This document shows, in pieces, positions 47,952 to 63,318 of a stretch of DNA of 64,000 nucleotides. The DNA comes from Sanghuangporus weigelae. Lineage: Eukaryota; Basidiomycota; Agaricomycetes; Hymenochaetales; Hymenochaetaceae. Under the pieces are notes generated by a model. That model was not told the origin of the DNA. It saw nothing but the letters and a program-made list of their open reading frames with translations, and made no database searches. How positions within the stretch are numbered: position 1 is the stretch's first letter; each line of letters starts with the position of its first letter. The position numbers and the translations under genes were made by a program. The stretch is from contig CP137321.1 of NCBI GenBank assembly GCA_033182465.1, forward strand, positions 2,046,001 through 2,110,000, read 5' to 3'.

Positions 47952-48049
47952 GAAAGAAGGAGCAAACGAGAGCAAACAACGCGTGCACAGTTCCGACCGT
48001 GCTACGCGTCCTCGTATACATCTCTTTCGACTCTACTCAAACGGTCGCA
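47952..48049. promoter_or_regulatory. 98-bp bidirectional promoter TTI2/SWD1
   Basis: Start codons on opposite strands are separated by only 98 bp, so transcripts probably have very short or overlapping 5' UTRs. No TATA box is visible. Confidence 0.7.
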
Positions 48050-49920
48050 ATGAACGGCTCCAGTCTCAGTCAGTATCAAGTGACTTTAAGGAAATATCCA
48101 TCCTGACTATTATTTAGATCCTCTCAGGGATATCGCATACCCGACCGCCGTTCTCACATCTCTTCCCTCAGGTGCCTCCTTCTCGCGGTATGACCCTTCA
48201 GGAAAATACATCGTTGGCGCACGTCCAGATGGGAGGGCCTTCATATGGGATCTCGACACGAAATCTCTCATTCGTAGAATCGAAGGCCATGTCAAGATGA
48301 TCACTAGTGTTGAGTGAGTGCGTGGCTTGCTTCCAACTTCCTGGTGCTTGTATCAGATTAACGAAAACTACGTTCTGCATTTCGCCGCGTTGCATAAATA
48401 CGATAGCTGGTCGAGAAACTCTCGATACCTGCTTACTACGTCCAAGGATTGGAATATCATAATATGGGATCTGGCTTCGGAAATGTTCTCGCCACGACGG
48501 CATTCAACCATACGCTTCGACGCACCTGTGCTGTCCGCTATGTTCCATCCCCGAAACATGTCCGTATTTTGTAAATTTTCGTTGCAAAAATCATGCTGAT
48601 GAGTTCAGGAAAATTGTTCTTGTCTTGTTGGCAGTTGGTGAGGTGTATATTGTGGATTCACGAAGGGAACATAGAAGTCGTATCGAGTTAGTTGAGACTG
48701 AAGATGAAGAGGAATACATGCATCGGTACGCTTCTCTGATGATCGTAGATTGCACTGTACTGGATGTCAATCCTTCTCGACCAGATCTCCTCCTACCTGT
48801 GCTCGTTTCGATCCATCGGGAAAGCACGTATTTGTAGGGACCTCTCACGGCTCTATCCTGGTGTTCAATACTCGAACTAAGATGGTACATCCTATGCTTT
48901 TCTAGTGTACAAAAGACTTATTAACTGAACGTTTGTAGCTTGTATGTCGCTACAGAATTTCCGGAGCAGGTATCATGAAAGGCCTAAGTTTCGCAAAATA
49001 CGGAAGGTATGATACACCTTGAACAAATCTCAGCCGCATCTTCATCTCAACGAAGTTCTTTCTAGACGTCTCATAACAAACTCCTCTGACCGTACTCTCC
49101 GACAATTCAACCTCCCTCTCTCATTCCCTTCTCAGCTCGAGGAGGAAGAACAGGAACTCGAGCCAGCATACAAGTTTAGCGACCCAATTAGTAGAGTTGC
49201 GTGGCACAATATGGCATATAGTCCAGATGGAGAATGGTTAGCTGGGGGTAAGAAAGCAGCCCACAAACTTCATGTCGTTTCATTCATGATGGAAGACAGG
49301 TTCTGCAGATCCCGCAACTCATAAAATTTACATATGGGACATCTCATCAGACGGACAATACGCAACGACGCTTGATGGCGGGAGGGAACCTTTACTAGAC
49401 GTTACTGTGCGTTTCAGTCTTCTGTACTTCAGCCAGCCGAGCTTACATCGCGTCTCTTTATATAGTGGCATCCAAAAGTACCAGCAATAGCCTCAACAAC
49501 AAAGACAGGTGATATCCTTCTCTGGCATTGTCCAACACCGGAGAGATGGGGAGCATTTGCCGGTGGATTTGAAGAGTGTGACGAGAACGTTGAATACGAA
49601 GAACGAGAAGACGAGTTTGATATTGTAAGTTCAAATATTTTACTAGCTCCATTTCTCCCGATTACGCCTCTATCTTCATGATGACTGATTGCCCATTTGC
49701 TGGCTTGTAGGAAGATGAAGATGAGATGGCTCAGCGGAAGATGCGGGAAGAGGATGCAGACGTGGATATTAACGGTGTAGACGAAGTCCTGGATGCCACC
49801 GAGATCGAGCTGCGGAGAGAAGTCAAAGACGAGGATATATTATGGGCAGAAGACGAGCCTGATGATGATACCAAGACATGGAAGATGAAGCTCATCCTGA
49901 ATCCCGAGGACGATTATTGA
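48050..49920 (+). CDS. SWD1: COMPASS (Set1) complex WD40 subunit SWD1/RbBP5
   Basis: Scaffold subunit of the histone H3K4 methyltransferase complex. Ten exons (48050-48068, 48118-48313, 48407-48559, 48609-48725, 48785-48884, 48939-49006, 49066-49247, 49309-49406, 49466-49624, 49711-49920) give 433 residues. Diagnostic segments: SRYDPSGKYIVGARPDGRAF, TSKDWNIIIWDL, RFDPSGKHVFVGTSHGSILV, GAGIMKGLSFAKYGRRLITN and SDRTLRQFNLP. A long acidic C-terminal tail (EDEDEMAQRKMREEDADVD and beyond) corresponds to the activating segment of RbBP5. The first exon is 19 nt and encodes MNGSSL, joining to NPLRDIAYPT as in other fungal SWD1 proteins. Confidence 0.95.
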
Positions 49921-50158
49921 CATGACCAGTTATCTCACTTCCTCACTCGCATTTTTCGTTTGCATTATTAATTAAAGAATTGCATTGATTCTGAACAACT
50001 TGAATACGTCACATAAGCACGAAGAACGAGCGTGCGTCCGAGCAAGGAAAAGGACGACCAAAAAATTATAGCATGCAGTGCTACCATAACTTTTACAGAC
50101 CGGCGAAATATCCATACAGAAAGCAGAGCGACTTGAAATGCGAAATCTTTAGTGTGTA

Positions 50159-51833
50159 TCAATCGTCCACCCAATCTCCCCTTCTAACTCTGTCGATGTA
50201 CTCCCGGATCCACGCAGGTCGTCTCTCATTCCTCTGGATAATCTGCTGACGTGCCTGGCGAGCACGTTCATCACCAGCCCCGCCTTCGCTGCCGTCGCCC
50301 TCAGCTTGTTGCCTAGCGACAGCCTCTATAGCATTCGCTTCTGTCCTCAAGCGGCCCTCACGCACTCTCAGAGCCGCACGTCGACGATTCCAAAACGCCG
50401 GATGGATCGACAGAACGAGGAGGAAGACGAAGCGAATGATCCTGTAGGCAAGACCAGGATCCGGTGCGTCAGTTTCGAGCCAGCGTGATTCAAGATCCAG
50501 AGCTGCCTGCGCGAGATGTTCGATGGCTGCTTCTACGTTCGCTGCGGCCGCTGCTCCGGGATTCTGCGCAGGAGGCATTCCATTTTGAGGAGGTGGAGTA
50601 GGAGCAGCGCCGTTTCCGGCTTGCGCAGGACGTCGGCCATTCTGACGAGCTCTATCGTCATTCCCGTTTAGAGGACCGACATCAAATATTGCTCCTCGTA
50701 CAGCACCCCATGCCTCATACAAAATATAAGCTCCAAGTAGAATACCAAAGACGGGTTTTCTAGCAGGAGAAAAGAAGTAAAGGAGAATAAGGGTACGGAT
50801 GAACAAGAGAACCAATGGTGAAAGGAGTTCCCGCATGTTAACTCGGACAGCGACCACGTTCCGACCGTTTGCGTCCGCCCGTGCTACTCCGGCATTGAGG
50901 TTTTGAATTAAATTAGGCTGTGGGATTGCGTTGTTGTGCACAGTGTTGACGATGTTGACATTATTGGTTGTTGTGGCGTTTAGTTGACTGTAATCCAGAG
51001 TCAGGAGCGGGAAGGTGTAAGACAAGACATTCAAAGCGTGTTGTTGACGAGATGTAGGCGTGGCGTAGGGTGTCAGGTTTTCTAAGAACGGCTTTCCGCT
51101 GATGTAGAAGTCAACCAAGATGGAATGCTATAGATACCTATCAGACGTACCCGACCAAAGTAAAGTCGTATGTAACGCCGCCCTCTGATGGACCAGGAAA
51201 TTCCACGTCAAAGATTTCCGGCCACGGGTAATTAGCTGCCCGAAGAGCCGCCTTAGCAAATGCCCTCGCAGATTCCGATCCATCAGCTCCGGGAGCAGCT
51301 GGTGGTGTTGATGGAGACAGAGCACGCAGGGCCCTGTGATGCAGATGGCTGATGAAAGGTAACGTCTGGAATTGCGGCAACATAGGGGGAGGTGTGGTTG
51401 GGATTTCATTCAAGGGCTGTTCCGTTTCGACTTCTCTTGACAGCATCTCCTTGTATGCTTGAAGTGCTGGGGATACAGACTCATCAATTGCAGGAACCTT
51501 TGGTGGAAAGGTCGACCAAGATGATGGATTGACTGCCAAGTGCACTACTCGTGCGTCGTCGGGAGCCTTGCATAATCATCACTTGAGCTAGATGCCATAC
51601 AGAGTGGAAGACAGGTGGCAACTTACGACCCACAAAGACTCTACCCTTTCGCCATCGTCAAGGATACGCCCTTTGCTGATGAGTCGCTGACCCTCCACGC
51701 GAGGATTTCCTGGACACGCCTGGGCTATTTCATGCTTGATGTCGCTCACTGTGCCCGCCGGTGGCACGCAGACGACAAAGGTCTGCGTGTACTGGGGGTG
51801 CTCGACTGTGACTTGTACGAGAGGATTGGCCAT
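50159..51833 (-). CDS. Ubiquitin-like-domain ER membrane protein (HERP/Usa1-like)
   Basis: Three minus-strand exons (51833-51627, 51566-51151, 51098-50159) give 520 residues. An N-terminal ubiquitin-like domain occupies about residues 3-70 (QVTVEHPQYTQTFVVCVPPA, then QRLISKGRILDDGERVESLW). A disordered middle is followed by hydrophobic segments LLSPLVLLFIRTLILLYFFS with FGILLGAYILYEAW and, later, YRIIRFVFLLVLSIHPAFW. The C-terminus is Arg/Glu-rich. This order (UBL, linker, hydrophobic hairpin near the C-terminus) is that of HERPUD/Usa1 scaffolds of ER-associated degradation. The specific role is inferred. A 52-nt intron at 51099-51150 is required; the visually tempting 23-nt alternative is too short to be spliced. 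Confidence 0.82.
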
Positions 51834-52006
51834 GGTGGCTACAGCAAAGCTGCGACGTGGAGATGATATAATAATAATAATATCCCGCGGCTCGATGATC
51901 CCGATTCCATCGCCACGTGAGCGCATTCATTTCGGTGTTTGCTCATAAAATCAGTCTCATTTCATAATTTTACATAGATATCTTCAAGTATATATTTGTT
52001 CGAGTC

Positions 52007-53291
52007 CTAGGCAAGCGTTATCGTACGCTCTTCCTTCGAGCTCCGATGGGCTGCCTCGATGATTTCTAGCACGGTAGCTGCTTCTTCCCATTTCACCTTC
52101 AACTCTTCCCCATTGCGAATCGCTCCGGCAAGATTCTTGAACAATTCAACATAACAGCCTGCATCTCTCGATGGCCACCTTATGGAGTAAAGCAATCAGG
52201 TTTCTGATAAGCGTTAAATTGAAACGACTAGGACTCACTGTTTCTTGGATATTTTCCCTGCTTTATCCATAACATCCACCTCTGCCCAAATCGCCTCGGG
52301 TTCCTTTCCGAACTCTGGGTTGAATATATTTTGAGGAGCAGAGATTTGTCTAAGCTGATCTTCTTGCACATCGACTCCATACTTTATAAACGTGCCCTTC
52401 GTGCCTCGGACGACATAACGGACTTGTGGATCGCGCACGGAAAGTATATGCCCGCGAATAAATACATTCATTGGATATTTTCGATCCTTGGAGACGGGAT
52501 AATGAAGGACGACAGTAAACTAGGGGAGCCATCTGAGTTATAAAACCTCGGGAAGCATGATATCGGAACTTACAGTGTCATTGACCTCAGGATGCCCGAT
52601 TCCGCGGACATTTTCGACGAAGCTAGTAACTTTTGCTGGCTTTCCGAAGAGCGAGACGACTTGATCAGTCAAATGAACCCCGAGGTCGTATACCATGCCA
52701 GCTCCAGGTAGGTTCTCGTCTTTCCAAGTTCCCTTGATGTCCAGGCGGAACCGGTCAAACCTAAATTCTTTAACAAACTACAATGTAAGGACAAATAGAA
52801 TTCACATACCGAGTTTCAAACTCGACAAGATCTCCAAGAGTTATATCAGCATCTGCTGGCTGGCTGAGCAGTTTCTTCAATGCGAGGAAATCCGAGTCCC
52901 ATCGACGATTCTGGTAGGCGTATAGCACAAGGCCTTTCGACTTGGCCAACTTTCCAAGATCACGAGCTTCAGCCGCTGTAACACATACAGGCTTCTCGAC
53001 CAGAACATGTTTCCCCGCCTCCAAGCTGCGCTTCGCAAACTCGTAATGAGTCGCGTTCGGTGTGTTCACGGTGACGAGCTCGATCTCCTTATCGGCCAGG
53101 ACATCTTCGAATGTCCTGTGTATCTTGGTCGTGACGCCAAACCGCTCCTTCACTGCGCCACCTTCCGTCTTGGGATTCAACTCCAAAACGGCATGGAGGG
53201 AGAAAAGATTAGGCAGAGCGAGGATGAATGGGATGTGGAAGGTGAGTGCGCTAAGACCAGTTCCAAGGACGCAAGTTTTGATTGGAGCCAT
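52007..53291 (-). CDS. GFO/IDH/MocA-family NAD(P)-dependent oxidoreductase
   Basis: Four minus-strand exons (53291-52810, 52760-52574, 52519-52239, 52178-52007) give 373 residues, the usual length. The N-terminal Rossmann domain starts KTCVLGTGLSALTFHIPF (GxGxxA-like), followed by VTVNTPNATHYEFAKRSLEAGKH in segments and the family EKP motif (HVLVEKPVCV). The C-terminal domain contains GMVYDLGVHLTDQVVSLFGK with the likely catalytic H in the DLGVH motif. Substrate unknown; members act on sugars, inositols and dihydrodiols. It is divergent from the GH9 endoglucanase, so coregulation with sugar release is conceivable but not shown. Confidence 0.93.
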
Positions 53292-55812
<2,521 letters not shown>

Positions 55813-56020
55813 ATTATTCCCGCTCTATCTACTCATTCTTTCTACTTTTTTTCGTACTTCTCTGGGACTTTTTGCAACGAACGTTATACTTCATTACAAT
55901 TTGTATCGTTGCTCTGTGAGGAACTCTACCAATCCGAATGCTTTTTATATCATGTACACACACAACGGATAGCATGTAACGATGTATTCTAAGTATCTAG
56001 CTGTATTCTACCGCAAGCAA

Positions 56021-59000
56021 TTAATAGACCTCTAGTACATATCGTTCTTCCTCTTTCAGACCTTCCAGATACTCTCCTGCCTCCGTCTCGCCAAGGCCAT
56101 TATACTTCGCCAAGGCCTTCACCAGCGTCTCATACACATCCGGCACAGGCCACGTCGGTCCACACAAGTAAAACACGCCCTTCTCTTTATACAGCATATT
56201 CACAAGCGTCTCAGCGTCTTCAACCATTTTATGCTGAATGTACACCTTTCTGGGTCCATCACGCGAGAATGCGAGCCCAACGCGAGTGATGGTTTTGTCG
56301 AGGATGAAAGCTTCAATTTCCTCACCGTAAAGGTACTCCTTTGAGCGATATCGCGAGCCGAAGTAGTAATATAGTGGTCCGACGGGCTTTCCCTGTGAGG
56401 CGAGAAGGGCGCGGTGTTGTAGGAAAGCTCGGAATGGCGCTGCTCCTGTACCTAGACCAGCGAGAATAAGTGGTTGTAGATCACTTGGGGGAAGCTGAGA
56501 ACGAGGGTCAGCTTGACATATCCAGATAGATAGACAAAAGGTCGTAATATGCACCTTCATGACACTGGGTTTGATCGAGACAGTGACCTTTTGGCCAACT
56601 TTCAGACCAGCGAGATATCGTGTGCATTGCCCGTATCGCGGAGAGCCTGGATCAAAGCGACTCAATTAGTAAAATTGTTCTATGCAGCAGCTCGGGAAGA
56701 ATACCTGATGGTGTCTGCCACTCCACTGTAACCACCAGCAAATCAACACGATCACCCACTACGCTTTGTGCGCTGGCAATACTGTAATGTCGAGGTTTAA
56801 TATCTCCAATCATCTCACACAAGACCTCGATACTCGGCCTTGCACTCTTGTACATCCGGAGCACATCGGCAAACGTCACAGTCTCCTTTTCAGACAACTT
56901 CTTGAACATCGACGAACCCTCTGGCGATCCGACAAACTGCAGAGTCATTTTGTCGTTCCTCGAAGTTGCATGGTTCGATAAGTCTGCATAGAAGCTCTTC
57001 GGTGGTTTACCGAATAAGTCGATCTGCTGCTGGAGTGCTTGGAAAAGCGTACGAATGTGCACTTTTCCTTCGACACCTGGTACGGGGAGTGTAATGAGAC
57101 GGTCAGGATCCACTCCGTACCACTTGCAGAAGTCCAAAATTTCGTCAGCGTCGTTCCAGCCGTGCACACCAAGAGCCTCTCCGATAGCATACTTCAGCCC
57201 CGTCCCGGATGTATCGAATTCGAGGTGGAAGACGTTACGATCGTAGTCAAGCGGAGTGAGCCTCCGGTTCACACTGCAAGTGACGAGGTAAGTACGGTCA
57301 GGGATTTCTGGACGAAGAGCGGGTATTTGCGGGTGTTCCTCCTCCGAAGGAGATTCGTCTGTTGGAACAAACGCGTCGGGAAAGAGGATATGCCGGGCGG
57401 CTTCATGCCAGGAGCTGATATGAGCACCGGGAAATGATATCTGGTCCAACTCAACGATGCCATTGATTGCATTGAACTCGAAAGCTTTCAAATCCACCTT
57501 CGTTTCTTCCGCGGATGGCTCCTCTGGGGCATTCATGTCTACTTTCTCGAGAGCAGACCAAGCCTTCGCATTGAGCTTGTCAATATTCAGATCGGTGCTG
57601 GAAGCACCATAGATGCTGTGCGCCAGCTTTCTGAGCATCACCTCATTCGCTGTAGGGCCCAGGTAAAGACGGAGGAACACTAAATGACCAATGATACTCT
57701 GTGCCATACTGTCTACTTCCAGGTCCTTCAAGTTGAGGTTGTAAACCTTGACATTCCTCTCACGGACCAAGGATAATATGTCCGCCGGAACATTGGACAG
57801 GATTTCCAAAGTCGTCCACGACGAGAACAGCACAACGACAGAGCCTGACTTCGAATAGTTCAGTATAGCATGTGACTTGAGGAGGCTCTGGTCAAGAACT
57901 GCGACCAAGTCGGCTTTACTTTCGTCTGGCTCTCCAAGTCCCATCGGCAGGTGAATATGCATTGGAACGTAATCTTCCGAGACCTCCTTTGGTGTTAGTA
58001 GAATTCGCGTTGCCTCTATTCCACCAGGCTTGCTGAAAACATCGTACTCCGTAAGAGAACGCGTCTGAATCGACTTGTTTGCAAGGAAGGCCCTGGTAAT
58101 CTGGGAGGGCAGATTTGCAATTCCTGAAGACGGCGCGCCGAAGAAGAGAAGACTTTTCGCATTCGGGATAGTGGGAGGCGAAACCGTAGGGGACGGAGCG
58201 AGCTTATCCAAGAAAGACGCAAAGGCCGAAGGCGACTTAATAAACTCCTGTGTATGGCTCGGAACGATCCTTACAGGTCGCACTGTGGCCTTCCCTCCGT
58301 TTGAGCCAAGACAAGCTGAAAACACGTCCGCGTAGAGCACACCCTGCGTACCTGCGGTAGGAACTTCGTCCAGAACGTGAACGAATTTCGCTGATGTGGG
58401 GAGAGTAGAAAGGAATTGCTCGTCATCCCATGGTCTCAGCACTCGGACGGCGACCACTCCAAAGTCCGGCCTGTTCTTGCTGAGGGATTTGGCTGCAGAT
58501 GCGAGGGGTCCGTTGAGCACGACGAGAACCTTTGACGCATTGGAATCTCCGAAATAGTCAAAGAAGGCATATCCAACTGCATTCAATGCATCCTTCGCGC
58601 TAAGGGTACCTGAACTCCTTTGTAGTTCGGATTTGGGGATTGTATGCCCAATCTCTCTTCCTGCACTATGATGATCAAATAGATGAATAACATGGGAATC
58701 AGTAATGCTGTATGCTGCAGCAGCAAGGTCGACGCTTTCTTGCGGAAAAGACGAAAGTAGTACAGCGAACGAATCCGGGAGAGTCGTAAAGATCGGGCTT
58801 AGTGATGCGATTGTCGGCGACAACTCAAGCGTCTGGCCAACCGGCGTAACAGTCGGCACCTGAACAACAACTCTCTTCGATGCTGTAGGTTTCGGCAGGT
58901 ATGCGAACGAAGGCGCCATCACTGCAAGTCCTCTAGGCGTGTTGTATGCGGTGAGTACCGAGTCTTTCTCGACGTCCTTACTGGTTCCTTCCTCCGAAAG

Positions 59001-59204
59001 ACGACCGACGAGGCTCAAACCTGCTCCAGAACGTGTTTGGAGACTAACGACGTTTACTCCTTTGCCGGCATTGCCTAATTCTCTAGTGAGAGAGCCAAAA
59101 CCAGCATGTTCCGCGAGGTCGTAAATGAAGACAGACGAGCTGTTGCCGGATGCAACCTGCTCAATCACAGAAGACGCAACTTGAGGAACTTTTCCGGTAG
59201 TCAT
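56021..59204 (-). CDS. MET10: Sulfite reductase [NADPH] flavoprotein (alpha) subunit
   Basis: Passes electrons from NADPH to the haemoprotein subunit (MET5) in assimilatory sulfate reduction. Three minus-strand exons (59204-56705, 56646-56555, 56494-56021) give 1021 residues (yeast Met10 1035). The N-terminal half is the pyruvate-ferredoxin-oxidoreductase-like domain (for example VIEQVASGNSSSVFIYDLAE). The C-terminal half is the ferredoxin-reductase module: FAD motif PRHYSIAS, NADPH motif LAGLGTGAAPFRAFLQHR and VFYLCGP. No FMN flavodoxin domain is present, as in yeast, where FMN is carried by Met5. The large first exon is unusual in this intron-rich window. The start at 59204 is the first sensible ATG. 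Confidence 0.96.
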
Positions 59205-59474
59205 CGCTTGTGGTAGCAGAATGAGCAAGATGAATCAAGATGACCGGTGAATACCAGATCCAGCTGCGTTTTCCCCCGCCTCCATCATCATAGAGAAAGT
59301 CTACAGTAATGGCGCAATCATTGTGTACAAGAGTTCTGACGTAAGCAAACACCATGTAATCAAACGTTGTCATTGATAAAATCATTGGTCTTCTACACTG
59401 ACTATCAGTATTGTACTGTATTCTTGTTCACTGCGTACAGGGTCAATGATTGCATTATGAAGAAAGGGAAGTAT

Positions 59475-60520
59475 CTATATGGTATTGAAAAGACGATCAC
59501 CCTAAGGAAGCCAAATGTTAGACGGACTACCAAACTTAAAGCTCGGAATACTCACCGTGTCTCCCAGGCCAGGAGAAATAATTCCCTCTACAGTCAATGT
59601 AGGGTCAACAGCGGCAGTCCATATCTGAAAGACAAACGATAAAGAACGTTCCGCGCAATTTCACCAAGAGTGAACCTACCTCTAACTCTGGAAATTCTGT
59701 TGCAATCTTCTTAAGCCCGGTCTCCGACGCCAGGACAGCAAGGAGTTTAATATTTTTGACTGAATTCAAACGCGATTCAGGATACAGTTTGCTTACGATC
59801 GGGTTCGGAACTCACCGGGGAGACCCCAGTCAACAAGCATCTGCAATGCAGCGCAGGCTGTACCACCTGTAGCAATCAACGGATCGAGCAGATAGCATAT
59901 ATCCACTGTTACTTGCGAGGGGAGCTTTGAATAGTCTAATGAAGATTGATCCCATGTCAAATGTAGATGATGAACAATCAAGGACTCACACTCCACTGGC
60001 TGGAGGCTAACTTTTTCTCGGAACAGACCGATGTGGTATACTTTGGCGGACCTATATGATCGAGAACCAGCAGAGTTTATCCATAGGACTGACAAAGTTG
60101 AAGGACCGATCTTACGGGAAAAGGTCAAGCAACGCGTCGGACATTCCCAAACCAGCGCGAAGGATAGGTGCTAGTCCTATTTGCGCTTTGATAACCTTTC
60201 CGGTGAACGGAGCAACTGGAGTAGTCTACGTCGCGAAAGTTAGCTCAAGTTGACTTCTGGATCGGAAACGATCACTGACCCCTTCGATTGAGACTTCCTC
60301 TAGGTCCTTAGATGCCTCTGCACCGAGGAACGTTGCGATCTGATAGATACCCTGTAACGTCGCAGCACGATAGGTCAATTGAGCAGTAATCCATAGTATC
60401 TAGCTGACTTCTGGCGCACACCTCACGAAACTCTTTACTGGACGTGCTCTGTCGTCTTAAATGTGATAATCGTGTATTGACGATGGGGTGATTGAGGACA
60501 TGAATATTCTTAGAGGGCAT
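59475..60520 (-). CDS. FUR1: Uracil phosphoribosyltransferase
   Basis: Pyrimidine salvage enzyme making UMP from uracil and PRPP. Eight minus-strand exons (60520-60422, 60351-60280, 60225-60116, 60051-59990, 59935-59816, 59759-59680, 59624-59556, 59501-59475) give 212 residues. Motifs: NIHVLNHPIVNTRLSHLR at the N-terminus, PILRAGLGMSDALLDLFP, the PRPP-binding block YLLDPLIATGGTACAALQML, and the uracil-binding C-terminus SPGLGDTGDRLFNTI. Length and sequence resemble bacterial Upp (about 208 residues) more than yeast Fur1, but this type also occurs in other eukaryotes, so transfer is not implied. Eight introns-separated small exons argue for long residence in a fungal genome. Confidence 0.95.
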
Positions 60521-61219
60521 GCCTGGGACTCGGAGGATCGCGAGAGATTGAGAGACGTGAAGCTTATGGTGGATGGAGATAGCGTGGCGTAGTACAGGAG
60601 CCGAACGCGATAGGCGATACGCGTGGCACGGGACTTGTATCACGTCGATCATGTCAATAAATAACAGATCTAATTACGGCCACCTCCTACATAACATCTA
60701 TACTGGTATCGTTAATATTTACGAGAAACATGGTAGCGGCATGCCGCAAGAAATGTAGAGCATTCGGAAAATTCCTTGCTTCAATTCTTGTATTTCGCGC
60801 CACTAATGACGGCAATAGCAATTCGGTACCACTCCATGTTCATCCACTGAGGCCGTGATAAGACTAGAGGAGGGAAAGACATCCTTTCCAAAATGCACTG
60901 TTCTAGACCCAGTTCCTCTGGGAAAAAGTGGGGTCTGGGGAACGGAGAAGTAAAATAATTACTCTACGTTCTTTACATCATTCTTCACGTTGTTTTCTAG
61001 ACGTAGCGTCACCTTGCGGCACTTGCATTCTGTGATCTGATCGAACATGGATTATAAGACAGGCTAGCAACCGTCTCTGCCGCTGCTACATTACGTCGAG
61101 CGATTGTAACTGCTTGCACGTTCGTCGACAATGCGCAACCAGGCGCGAAAACTCCCGTACTTTACGTGTCTCTATGAAGTCTGAAAACGCGCCCTGAACG
61201 TCATTGCAAATGCATTTCA
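60521..61219. other. Intergenic, no gene seen
   Basis: Between the start of the uracil phosphoribosyltransferase gene and the stop of RRP8, both on the minus strand. Short frames only. Presumed FUR1 promoter and RRP8 3' UTR. Confidence 0.45.
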
Positions 61220-62762
61220 TTATCTCTTCTTGTATTCGCAAGGCTGCAGCACATCGCCGCGTGTCAGTATCTTTTGCCAAACCTTATCTTCAAGATCCTT
61301 TGAATGTTCGGTTCTCTCGAAGTCGAAAAGGGAAAAATGGCTATTACGCTCGTCCTGTACGAAAGAAGTATCCGGTCAACCGAGGACTTAGTAACGCAAA
61401 TAGCCGCTGGCACTCACTCGATGTACAAGGCGAAATCCGATCGAACAAATCACGGACGTAAACTTGTCGACGTTAGTGAATCGACTGGCAACTTCCGCGA
61501 TCTTGAGTTCGCCCCTTAAAAGAACCAGATGCAGTTTAGCAAGACACGGTCACACTAGAATTAGAATTTTGACGACCCAAGCGTACCCCATTTTCAGAAT
61601 ACGACCGGCCTCACGGACGCAGTTGAGCCAGTTGCTGTTCATGAGACTCAGGCAGCAGACCGCGACATCCACGACCTGGCCCTCGTCGTTGGCCTCAGAA
61701 CCCGGAAGGGGGAGCCTTCCGCAAATATCCGCGGCGACAATAAACGGATTGGCAGAAAAGAGATCAAATGACAGGACGGTATAGCCTTTTGGTACGAGAT
61801 TCCGAGCGAGCGCTGCGTCGCCGCAGCCCAGGTCGACTATAACCGAGCGCTCCGGATATGAAGATAAGGTCTTGATGAAGTGGTCAACGGGATTTTTTGG
61901 CCATGAGGTGACCTGTCGTCTGAAGCCGACATGGTACTGTATGTAAAAAAGTGGGCGTAACGCCCAGGTGATAAAATAAGCATTCGGCGAAGTAGATCGT
62001 ATCTTCCACGAACCTCATCGAACATTGTTGGATTCTCATTTATCAAGCGCTCTGCCTCCTGGCTACCTGACTTGTAGAGCATTTCGTTGATCCATCTAAT
62101 ATATGGAGCCGAGTTAATTAATGATTACGGAAAAGATCTTGAAAGACAGGCAAGATTCATTAGACTTACCTAAATCTTGCACTATCCAGACTTTGTTTCA
62201 TTTTCGATTGTAGGCTTGTCAGAGGAGTGACGGCGCCACCATCATCTGCAGATATTCTCGTTGCCTCTGGAGTTTGATCGAGTTTGGAGTCCTTGTTTTT
62301 TCTCCGTTTCTTCTTTTTGGTGTTCGAGGGTTCATTTTTCTCCGAATGACCTCGAGTAGTTGTCACAGTATGAAGTATATTCTCCTTTAAATGAGAAATA
62401 GACGACGTCACACCGGTATCCCCGTCTCCCCTCTCTTTCAACAACGCATTTTTCTGCTTTGAGGGTAATGGCGGCGAGGATTTGTGCGCTGATCGCTCCA
62501 GAGGCACTTGACCTGCCTCATTTCGTTTATTCTTTCCCCAAGTTTTCTCGTCACTACGCCTCTTTTTCTTATCCTTCCCTTTTTGACTGCTTTCCGGCCC
62601 GTCCAGACTTTCCATGAGCTTCTCCAAATTCACGGACGCCGTCTGTAGTTTCGAGGTAGAATCTTCACTCGGCGCACCGCGCTTCCGCTTCTTTAAGGTC
62701 GCATCTGCTATGGGCCGGACACCTGAGGGCATGCTCCATCCCGGAACCTCAAAGAGCGCCAT
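61220..62762 (-). CDS. RRP8: 25S rRNA adenine-N1 methyltransferase RRP8
   Basis: Nucleolar S-adenosylmethionine-dependent enzyme that makes m1A on large-subunit rRNA and assists early pre-rRNA cleavage. Five minus-strand exons (62762-62170, 62095-62014, 61936-61587, 61514-61418, 61354-61220) give 418 residues (yeast 392). The first 195 residues are Lys/Ser-rich and nucleolar-like (TKKKKRRKNKDSKLD). The domain begins RWINEMLYKSGSQEAERLI. SAM motif I is VIVDLGCGDAALARNL; further motifs are VAVCCLSLMNSNW and RILKMGGELKIAEVASRF. The C-terminus LQPCEYKKR is highly conserved in Rrp8. A possible serine run-on at the start is excluded by the MALFEVPGW start used in relatives. Confidence 0.96.
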
Positions 62763-63318
62763 AGGGAGACAGAGAAGGTCAGATGGCCGATCTAAGGGAC
62801 TGAGAATGAGACTGACTATGTACGAGACTCGAAAGGGAAATCCATTCCATATCTGTCATGTTGTGTCACACGTTTCGTCACAGCACTGAGTAACGCGCAT
62901 CTGGACTTCCTGTCCTGTTCTCCAAACTCGCGGAGTCAGTCCCTGTATCCAGACTTGAATAGCATCGAGTTGTCGCGACATTTTCTCGGCTTTGAGAGTG
63001 GCTCTTCAGCCCTTAATTTGAAAGACCTGCTGCTAGCTGGACATCGATTGTCAAGTTGAACTGGGCGCTTATTCGTGTTTCGGTCCTTCTGCGCGCGTCT
63101 TGCCTACTGCATTCGTGTCCTAGGTGCGTGCAGTGCCCTACCTGATAGCGAGAAGTACCGGTGGCACAGCACGACGAACACTGCGTGAAGAAACACGCTG
63201 TGCTTATTGCTTCTCCCGACTTTTCATATAAGGCTAGGTTGTGACTTGGAAGCTTACGAGTAAGCCCAGCCATCCTTCTACATACAGCCTCCACTGCTGC
63301 CTCCCAGCAATATCGAGA
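62763..63318. other. Divergent promoter region, RRP8 / P-loop gene
   Basis: 556 bp between opposite start codons with no accepted coding frame. Confidence 0.45.

Noticed and set aside
51128-51150. 23-nt intron in the ubiquitin-like ER protein
   Set aside because: Too short to splice; a 52-nt intron (51099-51150) with a good acceptor keeps frame.
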